From Desulfobacterales bacterium (GTDB taxonomy: Bacteria > Desulfobacterota > Desulfobacteria > Desulfobacterales > C00003060), in assembly GCA_023129535.1 (NCBI GenBank), contig JAGMBW010000046.1, positions 1 to 33,432 of the forward strand: 33,432 nucleotides of DNA, written 5' to 3'. Below, one piece after another: positions 14,188 through 22,580 of the stretch. The notes under the pieces were generated by a model, which searched no databases, had not been told where the DNA came from, and saw nothing but the letters and a program-made list of their open reading frames with translations. A program made the position numbers and the translations under genes. How positions within the stretch are numbered: the first letter of the stretch is position 1; the number at the start of each line of letters is the position of its first letter.

Positions 14188-16500
14188 ATGCCGGATGAGA
14201 GTAAAATTGATAAGATTGTTCATGCCGGCTTAATCTTCCTGTTGATCTTTACCCCCCTTGCCTTTGGGAGTGTTCATGTCTGGGCCTATACGTTACTTGA
14301 ACTGACAGTTTTTGCTCTCCTGCTACTCTCTGTATCAGTAAGACTGTTTCACGTCCTACGCCCCACAAACTCACCCCACACGACTTACCCTGTCAGGGAC
14401 TCTGGCAGGGTTTCCTGGATATCTACGCCGCTGAATACCGTCATCCTCCTGTTTGTACTTATCGTTCTGTTTCAATTAATTCCCCTGCCCGGTTTTCTCA
14501 TCAGATTCATCAGCCCCAATACCGCCGACATCACGGAAAGCACCAGGCAAGCCCTTGTCGCACCCAACGATGTGATCGGTAAAGGGTTCGGCGCGCTGTC
14601 GCTGTATGCTTATCCCACGAGAAACGATCTGCTCAAAGTGCTCGCTTATGCGGCAATCTTTTTTCTCTTAATTCATCACACAAGAAATCGCACCAGAGTC
14701 AATTCTCTCATCATCACGATTATCCTGACCGGGTCCTTTCTTTCCCTCTATGGGCTATTTGAAAAGCTCAGCGGCCACAACCATATCTGGTGGTGGAAAA
14801 ACGCCTGGCACGCCTCTGGCTTCCGCGTGTTTGGGACCTTTATCAACCCGGACCACTTTGCCTTCTACCTGGGACTGGTCATCCCCCTGGCCTTTGGTTT
14901 TCTCTATGGCATGAAAACGAATAGGCATGGCAGGCGCCTGGTCAAAAAAGAGACGACTTTGTGGCAGCGCTTTTGGGGCCCCTTGATTGAACAAGAAGCA
15001 GGCACACAAAAACGCATTCTGCTCGCCTTTAGCGTCGGGATTATGCTCCTCACATTGATTTTTACAGGTTCCAGGGCAGCCATCTTTTCTCTGGCTACAG
15101 CCTTTGTGTTTATGGCTACAGCGGTCTTTCTAAAGACCAGAAAGAGGCATTTTGCCTTTCTGATCGGGCTCGCATGTGTCATCGCCTTTTTCTATGGGTA
15201 TCGCATCGGTTTTGAGCCGGTTGTGGAAAGATTCAAGGCCTTGACTTTTGCCAGATTGACCATGGAGGGGAGGTTGCGCTACCTTCAAGCCACCCTTCCG
15301 ATCATAGCCGCCTTTCCGGTCACGGGAACCGGCCTTGGAACATTCAAGTATATTTATCCCAAATACAATCCTGAAGGGTTTCCTTACGGCCTCTCACATC
15401 TTCACAACGACTGGATCGAACTGCTGGCCGAGACAGGGTTTGTAGGACTCGCCGTTGTTATGGTTGGCATCGCATGGCTCTTTGGGAATCTTTTTCGCCT
15501 GTGGTGGGCTCGAAATGACCCGTATGCTGTAGGCATTGGTATCGGCGCACTTGGGGCAGTCTGTTCGGCATCTGTACACAGCCTTTTTGACTACAGTCTC
15601 CATATGCCGGCCAATGCAGTTTTGCTTGGAGTCTTGGTTGCCATTGGCTTTCTGGCCCTTCACAGCAGGCGACATCCTTCGGACAGCCCTTTTTTCTTTC
15701 AATATCGAAACATCAGGATCTCCAGAGCCTTTTTCGTATCGGTCTTAGTCCTGGCGGCAGCCCTTATCCTTTGTGTGATGAACATAGTCACTGATTACTT
15801 CATGGCTGAGGCAAACTGTGCCACGGCTGTGAATTCCACCTTGAACCGGGACAAGACACCACCTTTGTCGCAGATAAAAAGGGCAATAGACTATGATCCC
15901 GCAAATGCAGAATATTATGACAAGCTGGCACGATATTACATACGGTTGCCAGTTAAAAGCAAAGAGCTAAGAGCTAAGAGCAATGAAGAGGTCATAAAAA
16001 ATCTGGAAACGGCTACATCCTTGAATCCCGTCAACGGTCTATACTGGTATGATCTTGGCCTCAGGTATTCCTATAAGGTTTATGAGGGCGCAGAATACTT
16101 TCTCAAATGGCTGCCAAGGGCTGATAAGGCATTTGAACTTGCCGATTATTTCCGGCCTAATGATCCGTATATGCTTTACAATATTGGCTGCTATTGGGTG
16201 TGGCGAAGTAGTACGCTGCCAGAGGGGCAGGGGCAAGGGGCAGAGGTCGGAGGTCGGAGGTCAAAAGTCAAGAGTCAGTGGTCAGTGATCAGTGATCAGT
16301 GGTCAAGAGAAGAAGGAATTAAGAAGTTTCAGGCGTTGTTTAAAAGAACGCTCGCGATTGACAACAGATACTGGCAGAGGGCCGCACAGAGCATCTGGAA
16401 ATACTATGCGGATGAGCAGCTCATATTGGCCATGGTGCCCCAGGGGCATGAAGGGCTCAAAAACAGACTACAAGCATGGATAAGAAAACAAAAAAAATAG
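14188..16500 (+). CDS. O-antigen ligase / Wzy_C-type membrane protein with TPR tail
   Basis: A polytopic inner-membrane protein of 770 residues. The N-terminal half has about ten hydrophobic segments. The Wzy_C core includes the family's FTGSRAAIFSL at about residue 295, the large periplasmic loop with GTGLGTFKYIYPKYN, and SHLHNDWIELLAETGFVG at about 405-425. After a last helix near 510-530 comes a soluble TPR-like part (IDYDPANAEYYDKLARYY; AFELADYFRPNDPYMLYNIG). It would polymerise or ligate lipid-linked glycan in the periplasm, fitting the export locus to the left. Two stretches of the TPR part (VKSKELRAKSNEE and a longer one before SREEGIKKF) are translated intergenic-type repeats. The start codon lies in an acgaataacgaatg word repeat with no visible Shine-Dalgarno sequence, so the start is less certain than the family. 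Confidence 0.87.
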   Translation: MPDESKIDKIVHAGLIFLLIFTPLAFGSVHVWAYTLLELTVFALLLLSVSVRLFHVLRPTNSPHTTYPVRDSGRVSWISTPLNTVILLFVLIVLFQLIPLPGFLIRFISPNTADITESTRQALVAPNDVIGKGFGALSLYAYPTRNDLLKVLAYAAIFFLLIHHTRNRTRVNSLIITIILTGSFLSLYGLFEKLSGHNHIWWWKNAWHASGFRVFGTFINPDHFAFYLGLVIPLAFGFLYGMKTNRHGRRLVKKETTLWQRFWGPLIEQEAGTQKRILLAFSVGIMLLTLIFTGSRAAIFSLATAFVFMATAVFLKTRKRHFAFLIGLACVIAFFYGYRIGFEPVVERFKALTFARLTMEGRLRYLQATLPIIAAFPVTGTGLGTFKYIYPKYNPEGFPYGLSHLHNDWIELLAETGFVGLAVVMVGIAWLFGNLFRLWWARNDPYAVGIGIGALGAVCSASVHSLFDYSLHMPANAVLLGVLVAIGFLALHSRRHPSDSPFFFQYRNIRISRAFFVSVLVLAAALILCVMNIVTDYFMAEANCATAVNSTLNRDKTPPLSQIKRAIDYDPANAEYYDKLARYYIRLPVKSKELRAKSNEEVIKNLETATSLNPVNGLYWYDLGLRYSYKVYEGAEYFLKWLPRADKAFELADYFRPNDPYMLYNIGCYWVWRSSTLPEGQGQGAEVGGRRSKVKSQWSVISDQWSREEGIKKFQALFKRTLAIDNRYWQRAAQSIWKYYADEQLILAMVPQGHEGLKNRLQAWIRKQKK
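15956..15992 (+). repeat. Short-word repeat inside the O-antigen-ligase-like gene
   Basis: The words agagctaagagctaagagc within the coding region give KSKELRAKSNEE. Such words are typical of the intergenic repeats elsewhere in the window. Confidence 0.6.
16221..16309 (+). repeat. Intergenic-type word repeats (ggtcagtgatcagtg) inside the O-antigen-ligase-like gene
   Basis: Consecutive word blocks (aggggcaggggcaagg, gaggtcggaggtcgg, gtcagtgatcagtgatcagtgg) translate as a Gly/Ser/Gln-rich loop of about 29 residues. The last block is the same repeat seen between genes at 31220-31262. The frame is kept, so the protein is probably intact. Confidence 0.85.
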
Positions 16501-16882
16501 AGACATTTCAGACACATGATGCAGCGTCCCGGGTGCATCAAGCCGTGCCTGTCTTGGCATTGGCCCTCCACAAATAGCCTATTGACAGTGCCCTTTATCA
16601 TAACAATTGAAGCTCCCCGCAGCAAGCTGCGGGGAATCTTCGACCGTAAGGAAGTTTGCCATTTTCAGATTGTTTGCATTCCCTTGCTCCGCACGGGCAA
16701 ACTTAAACAATGGCACACTTCGTGCTTCTTTATTTTGCGGCTTGCAGCCGCTCAACAAAGCCGCCTGCTGCGCAGGCGGTTATTTAGGAGCTCGCCAACC
16801 CCGTTCGCCTGCGGTCCGCCGCCGGCGGACGGGGAATGCGCTCGCTTTTGCGGTTCACGTCCCTGGAAGAAGGAGAAAGTCT
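16501..16882. repeat. Intergenic region with REP-like hairpin cluster
   Basis: Several G/C-rich inverted repeats lie in a row: ctccccgcagc/gctgcgggga (about 16613-16637), gcggcttgcagccgc, gccgcctgctgcgcaggcggt, and cgccaaccccgttcgcctgcggtccgccgccggcgg. The final 22 bp before the CBS gene leader recur at bases 1-22 of the window; the first hairpin recurs imperfectly at 20862-20888. The ORF track extends the CBS gene through this region, which I reject. Confidence 0.78.
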
Positions 16883-17491
16883 ATGCACGTCCGGTCCTTA
16901 ATGATCAAAGATCCTATTACCATTTCAGAAGGCACCTCGGTCCAGGAAGCCATTCGTCTAATGCAAGACAACTCCATCCGGCACCTTCCTGTGGTAGACC
17001 GATCCAGGAGACTCTCAGGATGGGTCACCCTGGCAGACATGAAGCAGGGTCTTCTTCCTGCCATGGTTACTGGACTATCGGTGGCAGACCTCATGATAAA
17101 GAAACCCATAACCATACACCCGGAGGCTGATCTGGAGGTAGCTGCCCGGATTATTTCTGAAAAAAAGATTGGTGGCCTACCTGTTCTGGATGAGGACAAT
17201 AAGGTGGTGGGGATCATCACGATCACGGACCTCGTGAACGTTTTTATCAATATAATGGGTCTCCTTACCTATAGCACCCGGCTCGATGTGAATGTAGGCG
17301 AGGAAGCGGACGGATTTGAAAAGGTCTCCCATATTATTCACGATCAAGGAGGCGAGATCATCAGTGTGGGAATGGCTGCCCATAGAACCGACAAGAAAAT
17401 CTATTACTTTCGCCTGAAACAATGCCCTATAGAGCCCATTGTGAAGGCCCTTCAGGACCACAGGTATGAGGTCATTTCATTTGCAGGATAG
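16883..17491 (+). CDS. CBS-pair protein with ACT-like C-terminus (AcuB-like)
   Basis: A 202-residue cytoplasmic regulatory protein. It has two CBS motifs: residues about 1-60 (VRSLMIKDPITISEGTSVQE, HLPVVDRSRRLSGWVTLADM) and 70-130 (VADLMIKKPITIHPEADLEV, GLPVLDEDNKVVGIITITDL). An ACT-like domain follows at about 140-202 (VSHIIHDQGGEIISVGMAAH). This order is that of AcuB-type proteins; CBS pairs bind adenosyl nucleotides, and ligand and target here are unknown. The track starts the ORF at 16607. ATG 16883 is chosen because AAGGAG lies about 8 bases upstream and the first CBS motif begins at once. It stands alone on the plus strand with repeats before it. The last 29 bases of the gene recur exactly at 20889-20917. 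Confidence 0.88.
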   Translation: MHVRSLMIKDPITISEGTSVQEAIRLMQDNSIRHLPVVDRSRRLSGWVTLADMKQGLLPAMVTGLSVADLMIKKPITIHPEADLEVAARIISEKKIGGLPVLDEDNKVVGIITITDLVNVFINIMGLLTYSTRLDVNVGEEADGFEKVSHIIHDQGGEIISVGMAAHRTDKKIYYFRLKQCPIEPIVKALQDHRYEVISFAG

Positions 17492-17502
17492 AGATACCAA
17501 AA

Positions 17503-17525
17503 TCCGCCGCTTGAATTTGGGCGGA
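17503..17525 (+). other. Inverted repeat after the CBS gene (possible weak terminator)
   Basis: TCCGCC (17503-17508) and GGCGGA (17520-17525) can form a hairpin 11 bp past the CBS stop. A T-run (cctttttg) comes only some 15 bp later, so termination is doubtful. Confidence 0.35.
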
Positions 17526-17619
17526 CGTTACTTGGGGCCTTTTTGTGATTTAATCAAATTCTATGTTTGCCTCAACTTTTGAGGGTTACGAATTTATTAA
17601 ACATGGAGGAGAAAAGATT

Positions 17620-18727
17620 ATGGCTGGTCGAAGACGCATTGGCGAAATGCTCATCGAGGCAGGAGTTTTGGATGAGGCCTCCCTGGAACGCGCGCTGGTG
17701 ATTCAGAAGGAGACCGCCCGCAAACTGGGCGATATCCTCATGCAGGAAGGTCTCATCGAAGAAAATGTTCTGCTCGATTTCCTGAGGAATCAATTACACG
17801 TCGATGTGATTTCAAGCGATGACCTTAAGATTGCTGACGAGATCTGGGAAAAAGTTTCGGAGGAAGTCGTCAAGAAATACAATGTACTCCCCTTGAAAAT
17901 TGAGAACGGAGAACTAACAGTGGCCATGTCGGATCCGCTCAATCTCGTGGCCATCGATGACCTGAGGTTCGCCACCAGTTGCTACCATGTTAAAGTGTTT
18001 CTGGCAGCGGAGTCCACCATCAAGAATATCCTTCACGATCGGTTTGACAGTCATGGGCTTATTTATGACATCATAGACCATGGGAAGTTATTCCAAAAGG
18101 CCCTGGACACGATCGACAAAAACGAGATTCCCGATATTCCCGTTGTGAAGGTAGAGGAAGAAACCATTTCCAGCCATGTTATTGAGCTGGAGTCCCATAC
18201 TCCGCCCATCATCAGTCTGGTCAATTACATTTTTGTTGAGGCCCTCCAGCGTAATTCGAGCGACATCCATATTGAGCCCTATCAGACCTATTTCCGGATC
18301 CGATTACGTATCGACGGTATGCTCCACACGATCCTCACTCCACCCCACAGGTTGCATGTTTACATTGTTTCTAGAATCAAGATCATGAGCGAGATGGACA
18401 TTTCCAAATGAGCCCACACCGGAAGAAATCGAGGAATTTGGCCTGGACGACTCTTTTCTTTCGGATGCCGTCCTCAACAAGGGGGAAGGATGTAGCCATT
18501 GCATGGGAACGGGGTATTCGGGAAGAGTGGCTGTCTTTGAGGTGCTGTTCGTAGGCCCAAAGATCCGGGAAATTGCCAAAGACCATGGCCGGAGCGATGC
18601 CATCGGGCAGGCCGCTGCAGAGGAAGGTATCCGCACGATACTGGATGACGGTCTGGACAAGGTTCGTCAGGGTATCACCACTTTTGACGAAGTGCGGCGA
18701 GTGCTCATTGCTGGTGCGGAGGATTGA
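17620..18727 (+). pseudogene. Broken GspE/PilB-type secretion ATPase lacking the ATPase core
   Basis: The 5' part from ATG 17620 (GGAGGAG 8 bases upstream) codes for a normal start: GspE_N/MshEN domain (RRRIGEMLIEAGVLDEASLE, LGDILMQEGLIEENVL; PLKIENGELTVAMSDPLN) and the first part of the ATPase (PIISLVNYIFVEALQRNSSDIHIEP, IDGMLHTI, IVSRIKIMSEMDIS). It then stops at TGA 18409. From there another frame continues with the family's C-terminus: EPTPEEIEEFGLD, GCSHCMGTGYSGRVAVFEVL, and GITTFDEVRRVL to 18727. Walker A, the Asp and His boxes and Walker B, about 200 residues or more, are absent. So an internal deletion plus frame change has destroyed it. It could make a 263-residue N-terminal fragment. 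An assembly error is the alternative. Confidence 0.88.
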
Positions 18728-18751
18728 AAGGTGGAGTACAGGAGGATGTCT

Positions 18752-20848
18752 ATGACAAGTAGAAAGGTATCACAAAAGCTTACATTTCGGTACATGTATG
18801 CACTCATCTTCGGTTTAACATCTATCTTACCCCTGCTCTTGTTTCTCTTTGTCTTGGACCGGTATGGCATTATCCAGGACCGTAAAGTGGCGCTGATATT
18901 GGGGATAAGCATGGTGCTTGCGGTATTGGGCTTTTTGTTTTTCCTGCGAATCGTCAAGCAGGTCGGTGCCTTGGCCCGAGATTTTGTCAAAGTGGAACGG
19001 GGAGAAATATATGAGCTGGGACAGCGTGATACAACCGGTGAATTCACGGAGATGGCCCTCATCGCGGATGCGTTCAATAAGACGCTGACCGACCTGAAAG
19101 CCCACACCAGGGAGCTTGAAAACCTGGTGGGGAAGATTACCACCCTGAGTGAGTTGACCGAGCTGGTCTCCCGCATCCCCGACATCAAGGAAGTCCTTCG
19201 AACTGTCCTCCATCGGACCATGGCCGCAGTGAACGCCAGGATTGGCTCCATCATGCTCCTGGACGATAAAAGCCAAACTCTTAGTATCGCCACTGCCGAG
19301 GGACTGGATGAGTCCATTGTGACCAAAACCACCATCCCCCTGGGCGAAGGCATTGCCGGTAAAGTCGCACAGTCCGGGGAAGCAATCCTGGTGGAAGATA
19401 TAGAGAAGGATTCCCGCTTCCACAAAGCCAATGCCCCCAAATATGGGACCTCATCTTTCATCTGCATGCCCCTTCGGTCCCATTGGCGGGTCATGGGGGT
19501 GCTCAACCTGTCGAAAAGAGGCGATCGGAAGGCTTTTAGTGAGTCTGACCTGAAGTTTTTGAGGACCCTGCTCGGCCATATCGGGTTTGCCTTGGAAAAC
19601 GCAAGGCTGCTCAAAGAGGCCAAAGAGGCGGCAAGCATACTCCAGCAGGTGGTCAACGAACAAGGCCTTCAACTGAATGAGGTCCAGCAGGAGCTTCTCG
19701 AGTCCATAAAACTCTTCCACCAGGCCCAGAAGATGGAGGCCATTGGCACCCTGGCTGGCGGCCTTGCGCATGACTATAACAACATCCTCACGGGGATTCA
19801 GGGAAATACTTCTTTGATGCTCTTAGGCGTTGACTCAAGCCATCCACATTATGAAAGATTGAAAAACATCGAGCAGTCCGTCCAGCGTGGAGCAGAACTT
19901 ACCAAACAACTTTTAGGTTTTGCCATGGGCGGGAAATACGAGCTTAAACCCACTGATCTAAACGAGCTCATAGAAGATCAAAATCGTATCTTCGGCCGCA
20001 CAAAGAAAGAGATAACCATTCATACAAAATATCGAAAAGATATCTGGACAGTGGAGGTAGACCAGGGTCAGATTGACCAGGTACTGTTAAACCTCTATGT
20101 GAATGCCTGGCAGGCAATGCCAGGAGGTGGGGATCTCTACATTGAAACAGAAAACATTACCATTGATGAGAATTTTAGCAAACACTATCAGGCGGAACCT
20201 GGCAGATATGTAAAGATATCCGTGATCGATACAGGAGTGGGTATGGATGAGGCAACACGGGAGAGGATATTTGAGCCATTTTTTACCACTAAGGAGAAGG
20301 GCAGAGGAACAGGGTTAGGATTGGCCTCTGTATATGGGATTATTAAAAACCATGGAGGCATCATCAATGTTGACAGTAAAAACGGTGAAGGAACCACCTT
20401 TAATATCTATTTAGCTGCATCAGAAAAGGAAGTCATAAAAGAGAAGGAGTTACCTGAAGAGCTATTAAAGGGAACAGAGACGGTTCTCCTTGTAGACGAT
20501 GAGGATATGATTATTGATGTTGGCAAGGATGTTCTTAAAACATTGGGGTACAAGGTATTACCGGCAAGGGGCGGCAAAGAAGCCATAGAGATCTATGAAA
20601 AGAGCAAAGACAAGATTGATATGGTTATCCTTGATATGATCATGCCGGAGATGGGTGGAAGAGAAGTCTATGACCACTTAAAGGAGATCAACCCTGATAT
20701 AAAAGTGCTCCTTTCAAGCGGATACAGCGCCAATGTACCGGTAATGGAGATACTGGAACGTGGTTGTGATGGTTTTATCCAGAAACCGTTCAATATGAAA
20801 CAATTATCGCAAAAGCTAAGGGACGTTCTGGAGAAGAAAGAAACTTGA
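18752..20848 (+). CDS. Hybrid sensor histidine kinase: 2 TM - GAF - HisKA - HATPase - REC
   Basis: A membrane-bound two-component kinase of about 698 residues. Two N-terminal helices (about 13-35 and 46-66) enclose only a short loop, so sensing is probably cytoplasmic, by the GAF domain at about 145-295. The phospho-acceptor His is in GTLAGGLAHDYNNILTG (about residue 339). The ATPase has N box NLYVNAWQAMPGGG, G1 DTGVGMD and G2 [13 protein letters not shown]. The receiver at the end has LLVDDEDMI and the Asp in VILDMIMPEMGG. I start at ATG 18752 because GGAGG is 6 bases before it; the track's GTG 18731 lies upstream of that site. It follows the broken ATPase gene by 24 bp. It shares its kinase-receiver half closely with the protein at 21064-22575, so they are paralogues. 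Confidence 0.92.
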   Translation: MTSRKVSQKLTFRYMYALIFGLTSILPLLLFLFVLDRYGIIQDRKVALILGISMVLAVLGFLFFLRIVKQVGALARDFVKVERGEIYELGQRDTTGEFTEMALIADAFNKTLTDLKAHTRELENLVGKITTLSELTELVSRIPDIKEVLRTVLHRTMAAVNARIGSIMLLDDKSQTLSIATAEGLDESIVTKTTIPLGEGIAGKVAQSGEAILVEDIEKDSRFHKANAPKYGTSSFICMPLRSHWRVMGVLNLSKRGDRKAFSESDLKFLRTLLGHIGFALENARLLKEAKEAASILQQVVNEQGLQLNEVQQELLESIKLFHQAQKMEAIGTLAGGLAHDYNNILTGIQGNTSLMLLGVDSSHPHYERLKNIEQSVQRGAELTKQLLGFAMGGKYELKPTDLNELIEDQNRIFGRTKKEITIHTKYRKDIWTVEVDQGQIDQVLLNLYVNAWQAMPGGGDLYIETENITIDENFSKHYQAEPGRYVKISVIDTGVGMDEATRERIFEPFFTTKEKGRGTGLGLASVYGIIKNHGGIINVDSKNGEGTTFNIYLAASEKEVIKEKELPEELLKGTETVLLVDDEDMIIDVGKDVLKTLGYKVLPARGGKEAIEIYEKSKDKIDMVILDMIMPEMGGREVYDHLKEINPDIKVLLSSGYSANVPVMEILERGCDGFIQKPFNMKQLSQKLRDVLEKKET

Positions 20849-21063
20849 GCCACTCTTTCAACATTGAAGCTCCTCGCAGCAAGCTGCGGGTATGAGGTCA
20901 TTTCATTTGCAGGATAGCCAGGGCGTATACATCTGCTGCCGTTCCACTTCCTTTTATTGAAATTATGAGCTATTTAACGGCACTATGTTTCTGCCATTCA
21001 CGTGCAATGATGGAGTGTTGGAGTAGTGGGTAGCAAAAAAGGGGCGAAGCCCGTAAACTCAGG
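20849..21063. other. Intergenic region containing collapsed REP-CBS copy
   Basis: The convergent gap holds a REP-like half (attgaagctcctcgcagcaagctgcggg, 20860-20890) directly joined to a perfect 29-bp copy of the end of the CBS gene (20889-20917, including its TAG), then about 85 bp with nothing I recognise, a gatggagtgttggagtagtgg word repeat, and a terminator. Confidence 0.8.
21035..21053 (-). terminator. Rho-independent terminator of the kinase operon
   Basis: On the minus strand CGGGC-TTC-GCCCC is followed by TTTTTT, 11 bp past the stop of the REC-HK-REC gene, the last gene of the receptor operon. The stem is short (4-5 bp). Confidence 0.55.
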
Positions 21064-22575
21064 CTATTGTTTCTCTAAGATCTGCCTTATCCATTGAGAG
21101 AGCTGTTTGATATTGAAGGGCTTCTGTATAAAACCATCACAACCCCGCTCCAATATCTCAGTCGCCTCGCCGCTTATGCTGTATCCGCTTGAAAGGAGGA
21201 CCTTGACGTCAGGGTTGATCTCCTTTATCCGGTCATAGGCCTCGCCACCACCCATATTGGGCATAATCATGTCCAAAAGAACAATGTCTATCTCACCCCG
21301 ATTTTTCTTATAGACTTCGACAGCCTCTTTCCCGTTTCTGGCAATGAGTGCCCGGTAGCCCATGGCCTCCAACAATTCCTGGCCTACTTCCAGGATGACC
21401 TCTTCATCGTCTACCAGGAGAACCGTTCCGGTTCTCTTAATGAATGGCTCAGCAGTCTTGATAGGTTTCTGGACTCCTTTTTCTGATGCAGGGAAATAAA
21501 TACTGAAGATGCTACCACGCCCTTTCTTGGAATCCACATCAATATATCCACCATGACCCTTTATGATACCGTAGGCCGAAGCCAGACCAAGGCCGGTGCC
21601 CCGGCCCATTTCCTTGGTCGTAAAGAACGGATCAAAGATGCGCTCCATGGTTTCTTTGTCCATACCTATGCCCGTGTCAGTAACCATTAACAGGACATAG
21701 TCGCCCGGCTTTGGCTCATACAGCTTGCCCTTTATATCATTATGGGTCGTATTCATGGTTTTCAAGATAAGATTCCCACCGCCAGACATGGCATCTGCGG
21801 CATTTACATACAGATTCAAAAACACCTGCTCTATCTGTGCCTGGTCTGCCTCTATTGCAAACAAGTCTTCGGCAAGCTCTCGATGAATCGTAATCTCCTT
21901 TCTGGTCCTGCCAAAGGTGTCTGAGGTTTCTTTTACCAGTTGGTTCAGGTCAACAGGCTTTATCTCATATCTGCCCTTCCTGGCATATCCAAGGAGGTGT
22001 GAAGTTAGCCTGGCTCCGCTTTGAACCTGGTTTTCAATGTTCTTTAACCGGTTATGATACGGGTGCGTGGAATCGATATCCATAAGCATCAACGAGACAT
22101 TACCCTGGATGCCCATGAGCAGGTTGTTAAAGTCATGGGCAATACCTCCAGCCAGGGTGCCAATGGCCTCCATTTTCTGGGCTTGTTGGAGTTGGGTCTC
22201 GAGTCTCTTTTTATAGAGGGATACCTCAATGGTTGTGTGTAGATCTCTATCGTCGAACGGTTTAATGATATATCCAAATGGCCCCGTTCTCTTTGCCCGC
22301 TCCAGTATTTTGTCATTTGCGTAAGCAGTGAGATAGATAATCGGGATATTGAAACGGGACCGTATCTGATCTGCTGCTTCAATACCATCCATTTCACCCT
22401 GTAGCACGATATCCATGAGCACTAAATCCGGGTTGTTTTCTGCTGCCTCTCTAATTGCCTCCTCTCCTGAAGATACCAATGAAGAGACAGAATAACCCAG
22501 GTTCTCCAAACGCATTTTTATGTCTTTGGCTACGATACTCTCATCTTCAACAACCAGGATCTTAATTCTTGCCAT
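21064..22575 (-). CDS. Hybrid kinase: REC - HisKA - HATPase - REC
   Basis: A soluble 503-residue phosphorelay protein with no transmembrane segment. The first receiver is residues about 4-120 ([14 protein letters not shown], Asp in [14 protein letters not shown], Lys in GYIIKPFDD). The histidine kinase core has His in [18 protein letters not shown] box [15 protein letters not shown]1 DTGIGMD and G2 [13 protein letters not shown]. The second receiver is at about 385-500 (LLVDDEEVI, Asp in [19 protein letters not shown]). The input is probably phosphate from the HisKA_2 kinase encoded 5 bp upstream: HisKA_2 kinases commonly pair with such N-terminal receivers. No DNA-binding output is present, so a further partner is needed. 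Last gene of a four-gene operon. Confidence 0.93.
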   Translation of the reverse strand: MARIKILVVEDESIVAKDIKMRLENLGYSVSSLVSSGEEAIREAAENNPDLVLMDIVLQGEMDGIEAADQIRSRFNIPIIYLTAYANDKILERAKRTGPFGYIIKPFDDRDLHTTIEVSLYKKRLETQLQQAQKMEAIGTLAGGIAHDFNNLLMGIQGNVSLMLMDIDSTHPYHNRLKNIENQVQSGARLTSHLLGYARKGRYEIKPVDLNQLVKETSDTFGRTRKEITIHRELAEDLFAIEADQAQIEQVFLNLYVNAADAMSGGGNLILKTMNTTHNDIKGKLYEPKPGDYVLLMVTDTGIGMDKETMERIFDPFFTTKEMGRGTGLGLASAYGIIKGHGGYIDVDSKKGRGSIFSIYFPASEKGVQKPIKTAEPFIKRTGTVLLVDDEEVILEVGQELLEAMGYRALIARNGKEAVEVYKKNRGEIDIVLLDMIMPNMGGGEAYDRIKEINPDVKVLLSSGYSISGEATEILERGCDGFIQKPFNIKQLSQWIRQILEKQ

Positions 22576-22580
22576 TTTTT

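Noticed and set aside
16701-16718. Sigma-54 promoter (tggcac...tgctt) before the CBS gene
   Set aside because: The -12 element reads GTGC where TTGC is needed and it lies within a hairpin repeat.
16607-16882. N-terminal extension of the CBS gene
   Set aside because: The extension translates REP-like hairpins; AAGGAG and the first CBS motif both support ATG 16883.
18400-18412. TGA at the middle of the GspE-like gene as programmed frameshift or recoding
   Set aside because: A frameshift would not restore the missing Walker A/B region; a deletion explains both the lost domain and the frame change.
18667-19656. 329-codon minus-strand ORF opposite the hybrid kinase
   Set aside because: The plus strand there encodes clear GAF and membrane segments; the antisense peptide is Ser/Arg/Met-rich and resembles no family.
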